From positions 1-64,000 of the forward strand of contig NZ_VDMN01000006.1 in NCBI RefSeq assembly GCF_006335145.1: 64,000 nt of DNA, in the 5' to 3' direction. Shown one piece after another: positions 44,959-53,900 of the stretch. Each line of letters begins with the position of its first letter. The stretch's first letter is position 1. Source of the stretch: Aliirhizobium smilacinae (GTDB lineage: Bacteria > Pseudomonadota > Alphaproteobacteria > Rhizobiales > Rhizobiaceae). A program made the position numbers and the translations under genes. The notes beneath the pieces are model-generated. The model was given only the letters and a program-made list of their open reading frames with translations. It searched no databases and had not been told where the DNA came from.

Positions 44959-45846
44959 TTACGCGTCCTTTCCAAAAAGGCCGGCCGGGCGGATCAGAAG
45001 AACGATCGCCATGATCACGAAGATCACGATGTTCGAGGCTTCCGGATAAAAGACCTTGGTCAGCCCTTCGGCGATGCCGAGCATGTAACCGGTGAGGATG
45101 GCGCCCATGATCGAGCCCATGCCGCCGACCACGACCACGGCGAAAACAACGATGATGATGTTCGATCCCATCAGCGGCGAGACCTGATAGACGGGCGCGG
45201 CGAGCACGCCGGCGAAGGCTGCAAGACCGGCCCCGAGCGCGTAGGTCAGCGTCAGGAGCAGCGGAACGTTGACGCCAAAGGCCTGTACCAGTGTCGGGTT
45301 CTCGGTCGCGGCGCGCAGGTAAGCGCCGAGCTTGGTCTTTTCGATCAAGAGCCATGTGCCGATACAGGCAATGAGTGAGACGACCACCACCCAGCCGCGA
45401 TAGACCGGCAGGAACATGAAGCCGAGATTTGTTGCACCGGTGAGTGCCGGCGGCGGTGCATAAGGCTGACCGGAAGAGCCGTAGAGATAGCGGAACGTGC
45501 CCTCGATCGTCAGCGCCAGGCCGAAGGTGAAGAGCAGGCCGTAAAGATGGTCGAGCTCGTAAAGCCGCGACAGCAGCAGGCGCTCGATCACCGCGCCGAA
45601 CAGGCCGACGACGACGGGCGCCAGAATAAGCGCGAACCAGTAGTTGATGCCGAAATACTGCAGCATCAGCATGGCGACGAAGGCGCCGAGCATATATTGC
45701 GCGCCATGGGCGAAGTTGATGACGCGCAACAGGCCGAAAATGACCGCGAGGCCAAGGCTCAGGAGCGCGTAGAAGGAGCCGTTGATCAGGCCGATCAGGA
45801 GCTGGCCCATGAAGGCCTGCAGCGGGATGCCGAAGATCATGGTCAT
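44959..45846 (-). CDS. Branched-chain-amino-acid-type ABC permease, LivH type
   Basis: The 295-residue permease has the LivH motifs GLINGSFYALLSLGLAVIFGLLRVINFAHGA and VVGGMGSIMGAILTGYMLGIAEGL. It is transcribed leftward after the two ATPase genes, across a 313-base gap filled mostly with a palindromic repeat element. Partner of the LivM-type permease. Confidence 0.9.
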   Translation of the reverse strand: MTMIFGIPLQAFMGQLLIGLINGSFYALLSLGLAVIFGLLRVINFAHGAQYMLGAFVAMLMLQYFGINYWFALILAPVVVGLFGAVIERLLLSRLYELDHLYGLLFTFGLALTIEGTFRYLYGSSGQPYAPPPALTGATNLGFMFLPVYRGWVVVVSLIACIGTWLLIEKTKLGAYLRAATENPTLVQAFGVNVPLLLTLTYALGAGLAAFAGVLAAPVYQVSPLMGSNIIIVVFAVVVVGGMGSIMGAILTGYMLGIAEGLTKVFYPEASNIVIFVIMAIVLLIRPAGLFGKDA

Positions 45847-45909
45847 GTCGATGACCTCCCTCGTGTGATGTGTCCGAGAGGCGGAGATCGCTGCGGCGAA
45901 CTCCCTGTG

Positions 45910-46077
45910 ATCTCCCCCCTTGTGGGGGAGATGTCACGAAGTGACAGAGGGGGGTAACAACGGCTCGACGAACTCAATGGTAAAGGGCGGTGCACGCGGC
46001 GCCCCCCTCTGCCCTGCCGGGCTGCCGGGGTCGAGCCACGGGTCTCGACCCGCTCTTCGAGCCCCCCACGAGGGGGG
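45910..46077. repeat. Rhizobial-type GC-rich intergenic palindromic repeat, copy 2
   Basis: This gap between the LivF- and LivH-type genes holds two inverted modules. Left: ATCTCCCCC/GGGGGAGAT hairpin at 45910-45932 and GTCAC-gaa-GTGAC at 45933-45945. Right: a CCCCCCTCTGCCCTGCCGGG start, GTCGAG/CTCGAC at 46030-46049 and CCCCCC-acga-GGGGGG at 46062-46077. The style matches copy 1 at 38694. No gene is visible in 45847-46159. Confidence 0.75.
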
Positions 46078-46159
46078 AGATCGGTACGACGCACCGCCCC
46101 ATATCCCGTCACCCGTTTCGGCATTTGGACGGTCATCGATTCAAAGATTCCAGCCATCC

Positions 46160-46876
46160 TCACACCCCCAGAACCTTGTGCAGCGTATCCATGCGCTGCG
46201 GCAGTTCGCTGACGGGGAAGTCGGCGACCATCTTTCCGTGGTCCATCAGGTAGAATCGGTCTGCGACGCGGCTGGCAAAGCGGAAATTCTGTTCGACCAT
46301 CAGCACCGTCATGCCCCGTTCCTTCAATGTCTTCAGCACCTCGCCGATGCGCTGGACGATGACGGGGGCCAGCCCTTCCGTCGGTTCGTCGAGGATCAGG
46401 AGTTTGACGCCGGTGCGAAGGATGCGAGCGATCGCCAGCATCTGCTGTTCGCCGCCCGACAGTTTCGTTCCGGGGCTGAAGCGCCTTTCGTGGAGGTTCG
46501 GGAAAAGCGCGTAGATCTCGTCGAGCGGCATCGCGCGTTCCCGGCCGCCATCGGCCACGACCGGCGGCAGCATCAGGTTCTCCTCCACCGTCAGCGTCGA
46601 GAATATGCCGCGCTCTTCGGGTACGAAACCCAGGCCCGCATGCGCCGTCCTGTGCAAGGGAACGTTCGCCATATCCTTGCCGGAAAAACGGATCTCACCC
46701 TTGCGCTCTCGGATGATGCCCATGATGGTGCGGAGCGTCGTCGTTTTGCCGACGCCGTTGCGGCCGAGGATGGTGATCGTCTCGCCTTCGCCGACGGTCA
46801 TGTTGACGCCGTGCAGGATATGGCTTTCGCCATACCAGGCATTGAGGTTGGAGACCTGTAGAAGCGGTTTTGCCAT
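46160..46876 (-). CDS. Branched-chain-amino-acid-type ABC ATPase, LivF type
   Basis: This 238-residue ATPase has LNAWYGESHILHGV, Walker A GRNGVGKTT, signature LSGGEQQMLAIARIL and Walker B LLILDEPTEGLAP. The ATG at 46876 overlaps the LivG-type stop (ATGA). It forms the motor with that protein. Confidence 0.9.
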   Translation of the reverse strand: MAKPLLQVSNLNAWYGESHILHGVNMTVGEGETITILGRNGVGKTTTLRTIMGIIRERKGEIRFSGKDMANVPLHRTAHAGLGFVPEERGIFSTLTVEENLMLPPVVADGGRERAMPLDEIYALFPNLHERRFSPGTKLSGGEQQMLAIARILRTGVKLLILDEPTEGLAPVIVQRIGEVLKTLKERGMTVLMVEQNFRFASRVADRFYLMDHGKMVADFPVSELPQRMDTLHKVLGV

Positions 46877-47658
46877 CACGCGTCCTCCGTGCCCATATAG
46901 GCGAGCCGCACGCGCTCATCTTTTGACACTGTCGCATAGTCGCCTTCGGCGAGGATCTCGCCGCGCTGCAGGACCGTGACCTGATGACAGATGTCGGCGA
47001 CGACCGAAAGATTGTGTTCGACCATCAGCACGGCACGGGTCTTTGCCACTTCGCGGATGATGTTGGAGACCGTGCCGATATCCTCCTGGCCCATGCCGGC
47101 CATCGGCTCGTCGAGAAGAAGCACTTTCGGATCAAGCGCCAGCGTGGTCGCGATCTCGAGCACCCGCTTGCGGCCGTAGGAAAGGTCGGCGGCGATTGCG
47201 TTGCGCTCGCGTTTCAGCCCCACCGTCTCGATCAGTTCGTCGGCCCGGTCGTTCAACCGGTCGAGCGCGGAAGTCGGCAGCCAGAACTGCGTCGACAGGC
47301 CATTCGGCCGCTGCAGCGCCACGCGAACATTGTCGAGCACGGTCAGATGCGGAAACACCGCAGAGATCTGGAACGAGCGGACCAGTCCCATGCGAGCCAC
47401 CTTGTCCGGCGAGGTTTTGGTTATGTCGGTTCCGAGCAGGGTGATGGAGCCGGCCGTCGGCTGCAGGAATTTGGTGAGAAGGTTGAACACCGTCGTCTTG
47501 CCGGCGCCGTTCGGGCCGATCAGCGCATGCACCCGCGCGTGTTCGATGTCGAGATCGACGTCCCGAACCGCCAGAAACGCGCCAAAGCTCTTGGAAAGAC
47601 CGCGGGCGGATAAAACCACCCGCGGCTCCTCGTGCAGGTCCTGTGCAGGCACTGCCAT
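46876..47658 (-). CDS. Branched-chain-amino-acid-type ABC ATPase, LivG type
   Basis: The 260-residue ATPase has Walker A GPNGAGKTT, LSYGRKRVLEIATTLAL in the signature position (SYG in place of SGG, as is normal for LivG) and LLLDEPMAGMGQ. The ATG at 47658 overlaps the TAA of the binding-protein gene. The protein ends in the LivG-type LAYMGTEDA. Confidence 0.9.
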   Translation of the reverse strand: MAVPAQDLHEEPRVVLSARGLSKSFGAFLAVRDVDLDIEHARVHALIGPNGAGKTTVFNLLTKFLQPTAGSITLLGTDITKTSPDKVARMGLVRSFQISAVFPHLTVLDNVRVALQRPNGLSTQFWLPTSALDRLNDRADELIETVGLKRERNAIAADLSYGRKRVLEIATTLALDPKVLLLDEPMAGMGQEDIGTVSNIIREVAKTRAVLMVEHNLSVVADICHQVTVLQRGEILAEGDYATVSKDERVRLAYMGTEDA

Positions 47659-48860
47659 TATTTCACCAGCTCGCAACCGGCCTTGTTCGGGTCGAGATAG
47701 GCATCCTTGCCTGGGATCGTGGCGAGCACAGTGTAATAATCCCAGGGCTCCTTGCTTTCATCCGGCTTCTTGACCTGCAGCAGGTACATGTCGTGGATCA
47801 TGCGTCCGTTGGCGGCGACCGTGCCGCCACGGCCGAAGAAATCGTCGACCGGCATTTCGCGCATGGCTTTCGCCACCGCGTCGGCATCGTCCGAGCCGGC
47901 TTTCTCCACCGCCTTCAGATAATGGGTGACGGCGGAATAGGTGCCGGCATGGACCATGTTCGGCATCTTGTTGGTGCGGGCGAAGAATTTCTTGCCGAAC
48001 TCGCGGCTCTTGTCGTCGAGGTTCCAGTAATAACCCTCGGTGAGCGTCAGGCCTTGAGCGGCCTCCAGCCCGAGACCATGGACTTCGGCAAGGGTGAAGA
48101 GCAGGGCTGCGAGTTTCTGGCCGCCCTGGACGATGCCGAATTCGGCAGCCTGCTTGATCGAGTTGGCGGTGTCGAGGCCGGCATTGGCAAGGCCGATCAC
48201 CTTGGCACCGGAAGACTGCGCCTGCAGCAGGAAGGACGAGAAATCCTGACTGGAGAGCGGATGACGCACCGAGCCGAGCACCGTGCCGCCATTGGCTTTG
48301 ACGTAATCACTCGTCTGCTGCTCCAGCGAATAACCGAAGGCATAGTCGGCGGTCAGGAAGAACCAGCTGTCACCACCCTGCTTGACCATCGCGCCGCCGG
48401 TGCCGACCGCAAGGGCGTGGGTGTCGTAGGCCCAGTGGAAGCCGTAGGGCGTGCAGGCCTTGCCGGTGAGATCGACGGTCGCAGCACCGGTGTTGATCGT
48501 GATCTTCTTCTTGTCCTTGGACAGCGCCTGCACGGCGAGGCCGACCGACGAAGTGGTCAGGTCCATGATCGCATCGACCTGCTCTGTATCGTACCATTGG
48601 CGGGCGATGTTGGAGGCGATGTCGGGCTTGTTCTGATGGTCGGCATTCACGAGTTCGACCGGGACACCAAGCACCTTGCCGCCGTAATCCTCGATCGCCA
48701 TCTTGGCCGCCTCGACCGACGATTTGCCGCCGAAATCGGCATAAACGCCGGACTGGTCGTTCAGGATGCCGATCTTTACCTTGCCGTCGGATGCAGATTG
48801 GGCGAATGCAGTGCCGCTCGCCAGCAGCACGGCCAGCGACGTCAGGAACGTCTTACGCAT
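47658..48860 (-). CDS. Branched-chain-amino-acid-type ABC binding protein
   Basis: The 400-residue periplasmic protein has a signal peptide (MRKTFLTSLAVLLASGTAFA) and the LivK-like start VKIGILNDQSGVYADFGG. It belongs to the larger subgroup often annotated for amides, aromatic acids or unknown ligands rather than leucine. GGGAGGAG precedes the ATG. It heads the leftward operon of importer, GMC oxidoreductase and hydroxyacid dehydrogenase. Confidence 0.88.
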   Translation of the reverse strand: MRKTFLTSLAVLLASGTAFAQSASDGKVKIGILNDQSGVYADFGGKSSVEAAKMAIEDYGGKVLGVPVELVNADHQNKPDIASNIARQWYDTEQVDAIMDLTTSSVGLAVQALSKDKKKITINTGAATVDLTGKACTPYGFHWAYDTHALAVGTGGAMVKQGGDSWFFLTADYAFGYSLEQQTSDYVKANGGTVLGSVRHPLSSQDFSSFLLQAQSSGAKVIGLANAGLDTANSIKQAAEFGIVQGGQKLAALLFTLAEVHGLGLEAAQGLTLTEGYYWNLDDKSREFGKKFFARTNKMPNMVHAGTYSAVTHYLKAVEKAGSDDADAVAKAMREMPVDDFFGRGGTVAANGRMIHDMYLLQVKKPDESKEPWDYYTVLATIPGKDAYLDPNKAGCELVK

Positions 48861-48891
48861 AAGGTCTCCTCCCAAGAGATTGCAGAGCGCT

Positions 48892-49024
48892 ATCTGTTCA
48901 AAATTGGCAGGCCGCCCTCCTCAAAGCAGCTCTTCCAAGTACGCATGGTTGAGGAAAAAGGCCGTTGACGCAAGAAGCTCGCCACTATTAATTGCAAACA
49001 GCATCTGTGCGTTTTTGAACAGAT
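48892..49024. promoter_or_regulatory. Paired 12-bp motif flanking the LysR / importer divergent promoters
   Basis: ATCTGTTCAAAA at 48892-48903 and its exact reverse complement TTTTGAACAGAT at 49013-49024 bracket the intergenic region. Read in each gene's own direction, the same TTTTGAACAGAT occurs just before the ribosome site, 31 bases from the importer start and 20 from the LysR start. This suggests a shared operator for both genes. Confidence 0.6.
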
Positions 49025-49044
49025 CGCCATGCCGGGGAGGGGTT

Positions 49045-49953
49045 ATGAGTGGAAATCCCGTCTTTACCTGGGATGACCTGCAATATTTTCTGGCCGTTGC
49101 CCGCACGGGGCAGTTGTCAACGGCGGGACGGCATCTGCGCACCAGCCATGCCACTGTTGCGCGCCGCATCGACCGGCTGGAATTTGCCCTCAAGGTAAAG
49201 CTCTTCGAGCGCAACCCGCGCGGTTATGTGCTCACAGTGGTCGGTCAGCGGTTCATCGAGACGGCGGAGCGGATGGAGGCGGAGGCCGACCGGTTGCAGG
49301 CCGAGATCACGTCCGGCAATGCGGCGCATCAGGGAGTCGTGCGGCTGAGCGCTCCGGAAGGTTTTTCCAACTTCTTTCTCGCCCATCATCTCGGAGATTT
49401 TACCGCGCGGCATCCGAGCCTTTCGCTGGAACTGGTCACGATCCAGCAGATCATGTCGCTGTCACGCAAGGAGGCGGATATCGCGGTAGCGCTCGATCCG
49501 CCCAAGGCCGGACCCTACCTGATCGAGAAGATCACCGACTACAAGCTCAACATCTATGGATCCAAGCGCTATCTGGCGGGTGCAGCCACGCTGAAGCGCC
49601 GGGAGGATCTGCTCAATCATCCGTTCATCGGTTATATCGAGGACATGATCTTTGCGCCTGGGCTGGATTATCTTGGCGACGTACATCCCGGCATCAAACC
49701 GAAATTCCAGAGTTCCAGCATTTTTGCGCAGTTGACGGCGACGCTCAACGGGCTGGGCCTCTGCATCCTGCCGCATTTCATCGCCAGCCGGCAGCCGGAG
49801 CTTGAGATCGTTTTGCCGCGCGAGGTGCAGTTGACGCGGCACTATTACATCGTGCGGCACCGCGATATGAGCCGTGTTCCGCGCGTGCGGGCGGTTGCCG
49901 ATTATCTGACGGCGCTGGTGCAGGACAATCAGGATGCTTTCGTGGGAGGCTGA
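49045..49953 (+). CDS. LysR family transcriptional regulator
   Basis: This 302-residue regulator begins with the helix-turn-helix YFLAVARTGQLSTAGRHLRTSHATVARRIDRLE. GGGGAGGGG precedes its ATG; longer upstream frame is not needed. It is divergent from the LIV-type operon and convergent with the zinc alcohol dehydrogenase gene, so it probably senses the transported compound or a product of its oxidation. Confidence 0.88.
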   Translation: MSGNPVFTWDDLQYFLAVARTGQLSTAGRHLRTSHATVARRIDRLEFALKVKLFERNPRGYVLTVVGQRFIETAERMEAEADRLQAEITSGNAAHQGVVRLSAPEGFSNFFLAHHLGDFTARHPSLSLELVTIQQIMSLSRKEADIAVALDPPKAGPYLIEKITDYKLNIYGSKRYLAGAATLKRREDLLNHPFIGYIEDMIFAPGLDYLGDVHPGIKPKFQSSSIFAQLTATLNGLGLCILPHFIASRQPELEIVLPREVQLTRHYYIVRHRDMSRVPRVRAVADYLTALVQDNQDAFVGG

Positions 49954-49968
49954 TGTTTCCGCCTCCCA
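49943..49968. terminator. Hairpin at the end of the LysR gene
   Basis: TGGGAGGC and GCCTCCCA pair over 8 bp around a 10-base loop that contains the LysR stop codon, between convergent genes. No T-tract follows, so termination is only possible. Confidence 0.4.
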
Positions 49969-49981
49969 GTTCGGGCCAGCT

Positions 49982-51022
49982 TCAGAAGCTGGTGATGACG
50001 GCGATACCGGGTGTTTCGGCCTTGTCGAGATTGACCAGTTCGGAGACGCCTTCGGCAAGGCTTACCCGCTTCGAGATCAGTTGCTGCGGTTTCATCCTGC
50101 CGGCGGTCAGCATGGAGAGCATCGCATCGTAACGCCAGGCCTGCATGCCGTGACTGCCGTAGATTTCCAGCTCGTGGCCGATGACCTGCGCCATCGGGAT
50201 CTGCGGCGTTGCGTGTTCGCCGAGCATCAGGCCGACCTGAACGTGGCGGCCGCGGCGGCGCAGGTTCTTGATCGAGTTGAAGCAGGTCGTCGGGTGGCCG
50301 AGCGCGTCGATCGAGACATGCGCACCGCCCTTGGTGATTTCCCGGACGGCTTCCACGACATCCGGCACCGAACCGGCATTGATCGTGGCAACCGCCCCGC
50401 ATTGCCGCGCGAATGCGAGCTTGTCCTCGGTCAGGTCGATGCCGATGACGTTAGCACCGAGTGCGGTTGCGATCATGATGGCCGAGAGGCCGACACCGCC
50501 GCAGCCGTGGACGGCGACCCAGTCGCCGGGACCGGTGCGGGCCTGATCGGCAACCGCGCGGAAGGAGGTGGCAAAACGGCAGCCGAGGCTTGCGGCCGTT
50601 GCGTCGTCGATCTCTTCCGGCAGATGCACGAGATTGGTGTCGGCATAGTCGATCGCCACGTATTCGGCGAAGGAACCCCAATGGGTGAAGCCGGGCTGGA
50701 ACTGGTCCGGGCAGACCTGCTGGTTGCCGGAATGACATTCGGCACAATGGCCGCAGCCTGAAACGAACGGCACGGTGACGCGATCGCCGACCTTGAAGCG
50801 CATCACGCCCTTGCCCTTTGCCACGACCTTGCCGGCCAGTTCATGGCCGGGAACGTGAGGCAGCTGGATATCGGGATCGTGGCCCTTCCAGCCGTGCCAG
50901 TCGCTGCGGCAGAGGCCGGTCGCACCGACCTTGATTACGACGCCGCCGAAGGTCGGCTCGGGATCGGGAAGCGTCCTGATCTCGGGCATCTGTTCGAACG
51001 CTTCGTAATACATGGCTTTCAT
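49982..51022 (-). CDS. Zinc-dependent alcohol dehydrogenase
   Basis: The 346-residue medium-chain dehydrogenase keeps both zinc sites: catalytic Cys in ATGLCRSDWHGW and HE in PGHELAG, and the structural four-cysteine lobe CGHCAECHSGNQQVC. The NAD(P) motif GCGGVGLSAIMIA is clear. GAGG precedes the ATG at 51022. It is isolated from the hydantoinase-like gene by a terminator and may belong functionally with the GMC oxidoreductase across the LysR gene. The substrate is unknown. Confidence 0.88.
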   Translation of the reverse strand: MKAMYYEAFEQMPEIRTLPDPEPTFGGVVIKVGATGLCRSDWHGWKGHDPDIQLPHVPGHELAGKVVAKGKGVMRFKVGDRVTVPFVSGCGHCAECHSGNQQVCPDQFQPGFTHWGSFAEYVAIDYADTNLVHLPEEIDDATAASLGCRFATSFRAVADQARTGPGDWVAVHGCGGVGLSAIMIATALGANVIGIDLTEDKLAFARQCGAVATINAGSVPDVVEAVREITKGGAHVSIDALGHPTTCFNSIKNLRRRGRHVQVGLMLGEHATPQIPMAQVIGHELEIYGSHGMQAWRYDAMLSMLTAGRMKPQQLISKRVSLAEGVSELVNLDKAETPGIAVITSF

Positions 51023-51052
51023 GACGCATCCTCGCCTGTTCAATACGGAAAA

Positions 51053-51080
51053 GTCCCCGATCCTCAATGAGGTCGGGGAC
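51053..51080. terminator. Bidirectional terminator after the HyuA-like gene
   Basis: GTCCCCGA and TCGGGGAC, with inner CCTC/GAGG, form a strong hairpin. T-runs follow on both strands: TTTTTT on the plus side and TTTT on the minus side. It separates the HyuA-DUF917 operon from the alcohol dehydrogenase gene. Confidence 0.85.
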
Positions 51081-51116
51081 ATTGATTTTTTGTTACGTTA
51101 GCGCGGCGGACTGCGT

Positions 51117-52679
51117 TTACGAAGCCTGTTTCTGCTGGTCTTTCATGAAGGCGATATCGCCGACAACGCGGACGCGGACGCGGCGGGCATCACCGGGCAG
51201 GTAGGCGATCGGGATGTCTTCCGTATCCAGCGTGACGATCGACTTCGGATCGGAACCGGCCTCGATGGCGCGTTCGCGGGCGATACGGTCGGCTTCGGCA
51301 ATCGCCTTGTCGCGCGACAGATCGGAGAACACCTGATCGACTTCGCCGGAGACCTGCGCCATGGCGGCACCGAGTGCGTTGGCAACGCCGGCGTGTTCGA
51401 CGCGCAGCACTTCGCTGGCACCTCTCAGCTTTTCCGGAATGAGGAAAGCACCACCGCCGACTGCGATCAGGCTGACGCCCTCGGCCGAGGTTTTCATCCG
51501 GTCGACGCCGTCTTCCACCATCGCCTCGATGCGCTTCAGGAGGTCGGCAACCATTGCCTTGTCCAGATGCTTGACGCGATCGCGGTCGCCGATCTCTACG
51601 AGGCCCGCAGCGACGGCAACGTCGGTCGTAGTCAACGTATCACCACCGAAGACGAGGGCTTTCTCGGTGATGCGGTAACCGACCGAACGCGGGCCGATCT
51701 TGCGGGTTTCCGGATCGATGATCGTGCCGCCGCCGAGTGCCATGGGCAGAAGGTCCGGCATGCGGAAGAGGGTGCGTACACCGCCGACTTCGACCACGTT
51801 GTTGGCTTCGCGGGGGAAACCGCCGACGAGGCAGCCGACATCCGAGGTCGTGCCGCCGACGTCGATGACCATGGCTTCCTTCAGGCCGGTGAGGAAGGCC
51901 GCACCGCGCATCGAGTTGGTCGGGCCGGAGGCGAAGCTGTAGACCGGGTTGGCGGCTGCGACATCGGCCAGAACCACGGTGCCGTCGTTCTGCGTCAGGT
52001 AGAAGGGTGCGTTGACGCCCGCCTGCTTGAGCGCGTCCTTGAAGGCGTCGATCGTCTTCCGACCAAGACCCTGAAGAGCCGCGTTGAGCAGCGTGACGTT
52101 TTCGCGTTCCAGCAGGCCGATACGGCCGAGCGTGTGGGAGAGCGTGATGCGCGCTTCCGGGATGATCGAACGGACGATCTCGGCAGCTTCCAGCTCACCT
52201 TCGGCTGTCAGCGGCGAAAAGAGCGCCGTGATGCCGACGGAGGTTATGCCGGCGTCGCGGATTTTCATCGCTGCGTCGCGGATTTCGTCGTGGGCCAGCG
52301 GCACCAGTGGGCGACCGTCATATTCATGGCCGCCATGGACCATGAAGGACAGAGGATCGACGCTTTCGCGCAGATCATCCGGCCAGTCGATCATCGGCGG
52401 CAGGGAAGCGCCGGCCGGCATAGCGATGCGGATCGCTGCGATGCGCTCCAGACGCGCACGTTCGACGACGGCATTGGTGAAATGCGTCGTGCCGATCATC
52501 ACGGCGTCGATCGGCGAGGCGCCGGGCGCCTGCGAAGAGACGACGTGACCGATGGCGTTGACGACGCCCTGCATCACATCCGCGGTGGTGGGAAACTTGA
52601 TGGCGGAAACGACTTTCTCGCCATCGATGAGCACGGCATCCGTATTGGTGCCGCCAACGTCAATTCCGATCCGCTTCAT
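51117..52679 (-). CDS. HyuA-like hydantoinase/oxoprolinase family protein
   Basis: This 520-residue ASKHA-fold protein has two phosphate-binding motifs, GIDVGGTNTDAVL at the N-terminus and VIDVGGTTSDVG in the middle. Relatives (HyuA, 5-oxoprolinase alpha) open cyclic amides such as hydantoins or 5-oxoproline using ATP. No HyuB partner is encoded nearby; instead the gene overlaps a DUF917 gene by four bases. Pairing of HyuA and DUF917 proteins is common. The exact reaction cannot be read from sequence. Confidence 0.85.
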   Translation of the reverse strand: MKRIGIDVGGTNTDAVLIDGEKVVSAIKFPTTADVMQGVVNAIGHVVSSQAPGASPIDAVMIGTTHFTNAVVERARLERIAAIRIAMPAGASLPPMIDWPDDLRESVDPLSFMVHGGHEYDGRPLVPLAHDEIRDAAMKIRDAGITSVGITALFSPLTAEGELEAAEIVRSIIPEARITLSHTLGRIGLLERENVTLLNAALQGLGRKTIDAFKDALKQAGVNAPFYLTQNDGTVVLADVAAANPVYSFASGPTNSMRGAAFLTGLKEAMVIDVGGTTSDVGCLVGGFPREANNVVEVGGVRTLFRMPDLLPMALGGGTIIDPETRKIGPRSVGYRITEKALVFGGDTLTTTDVAVAAGLVEIGDRDRVKHLDKAMVADLLKRIEAMVEDGVDRMKTSAEGVSLIAVGGGAFLIPEKLRGASEVLRVEHAGVANALGAAMAQVSGEVDQVFSDLSRDKAIAEADRIARERAIEAGSDPKSIVTLDTEDIPIAYLPGDARRVRVRVVGDIAFMKDQQKQAS

Positions 52680-53755
52680 GCTGCAAACACCGATTTGAAA
52701 TCAAGATCATATCCGAAGGCACGCGGGCCGACATGTTCCAGTCCCTTGGGGCTGGTCAGAACAGCCGGTGCCGGCAGGGCGACAACCGTGACGCGCTGGC
52801 CGTAACGCACCGTTTCCGTGCCAATTGCTTCGCCCGACACGGTGTCGAGCAGGCAGATCAGGTCAGGGGTCATGGCAATCGGCTGGCCATCGCGGAAGGC
52901 GACTGCCCATTCGTTCTGAAAGGCGAGTTCGACCTTGGCGCCGCGATCCGCGTCGAGGCCGTCGATCATGGCAGCGCCGCGCAGAAAGCCGCCGGTCGTG
53001 GTGCGATCCACGTCGGCAACCTTGCCCTTGAACAGGATCTTGCCGCCTTCATGCGCCAGAACGGCTTCGATCGGGTCTGTATGGGCGGCGCGGGCTTCGA
53101 GCACCGCACGACCGAGGCTCACGGCTTTGGTCACGGTATGGAGCACGCCCCATTCCTTGACTTCCTTGCCGGTGCGCGGGGCCTTGCAGGTGGCCGAGGT
53201 CGAGCCGACTTCGGTGCAGATCTTGCGCGAGATACGCTCCATCCATTTCCAGGATGCGGCCTTGGCAACGATCGCTTCGTTGTCGCGGCAATCGACGAGT
53301 GTCAGCGGGTACATCGGCAGGTCGCCAATGGCAAAGCTGGTCATCTGGGCTTCCGGATAGGCACGGCCCATCGCGTCGGCGTCAACCACCGGAATGTCCA
53401 GCATGGCGGCTGCGAGGAAGGGCGACAGCGCATTGCCGCCACCGATCTCGACGCTCATCACGGCGCGGAACTTGCGGCCGGTATATTCTTCCATCAGCTG
53501 CATGGCGCGGGCAAGATGCGCCGGGTCCACCAGACGTTCCTGGCCCACCAAAGGGGCGCCCATCTTCGACACCACGGCGACGGCATCGCCATCGTCCAAA
53601 GCGTTGGGATCGATAAGCTTGACGCGCTTGCCGTCCTTGTAGAGCTTTTTCAGGTTGAGCTGCGCCAGATACGGGCTGCCACCACCGCCGGTCCCGAGAA
53701 TCCAGGCACCAACGGCAAGCGGGTCGATCTCGCTCGCTTCGAAATCACGGATCAT
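52676..53755 (-). CDS. DUF917 (S-Me-THD) family protein
   Basis: The 359-residue protein begins with the family landmarks AVGAWILGTGGGGSPY and has VSVEIGGGNALSPFLAAAML and VVDADAMGRAYPEAQMTSF. DUF917 has, as I recall, been renamed after an S-methyl-thiohydantoin desulfurase, which would fit a hydantoin-like ring substrate. GGAGG precedes the ATG. It is the first gene of the leftward operon and lies opposite the AroM-LuxR regulator. Confidence 0.85.
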   Translation of the reverse strand: MIRDFEASEIDPLAVGAWILGTGGGGSPYLAQLNLKKLYKDGKRVKLIDPNALDDGDAVAVVSKMGAPLVGQERLVDPAHLARAMQLMEEYTGRKFRAVMSVEIGGGNALSPFLAAAMLDIPVVDADAMGRAYPEAQMTSFAIGDLPMYPLTLVDCRDNEAIVAKAASWKWMERISRKICTEVGSTSATCKAPRTGKEVKEWGVLHTVTKAVSLGRAVLEARAAHTDPIEAVLAHEGGKILFKGKVADVDRTTTGGFLRGAAMIDGLDADRGAKVELAFQNEWAVAFRDGQPIAMTPDLICLLDTVSGEAIGTETVRYGQRVTVVALPAPAVLTSPKGLEHVGPRAFGYDLDFKSVFAA

Positions 53756-53806
53756 GTTTGCCTCCGAATAATGTGCTAGAACCTAGCCATGTGCGACGAA
53801 GAATGC

Positions 53807-53826
53807 CTATAGGGGACTGCCCCTAG
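53807..53826. promoter_or_regulatory. 20-bp dyad, copy 1 (candidate AroM-LuxR operator)
   Basis: CTATAGGGGACTGCCCCTAG lies 51 bases upstream of the DUF917 start and 74 upstream of the regulator. Its reverse complement matches the element at 54949-54968 in 18 of 20 positions. A further small palindrome GCTAG-aac-CTAGC is at 53775-53787. CTAG is rare in most bacterial genomes, so its concentration here is notable. Confidence 0.7.
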
Positions 53827-53900
53827 AATGGGCTTGCCTTTAATTTGGGCATGTCTAGAACGACTATAGCGATAGGATCAGAAGGACCGATTCCCTGCCC

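Noticed and set aside
45847..46159. Clustered palindromes as a possible CRISPR array
   Set aside because: There are no evenly spaced direct repeats with unique spacers; the units are inverted GC-rich modules of a dispersed repeat.
51393..53779. Two long open frames antisense to the HyuA-like and DUF917 genes
   Set aside because: They lack ribosome sites and any family features, and both sense genes are well supported.
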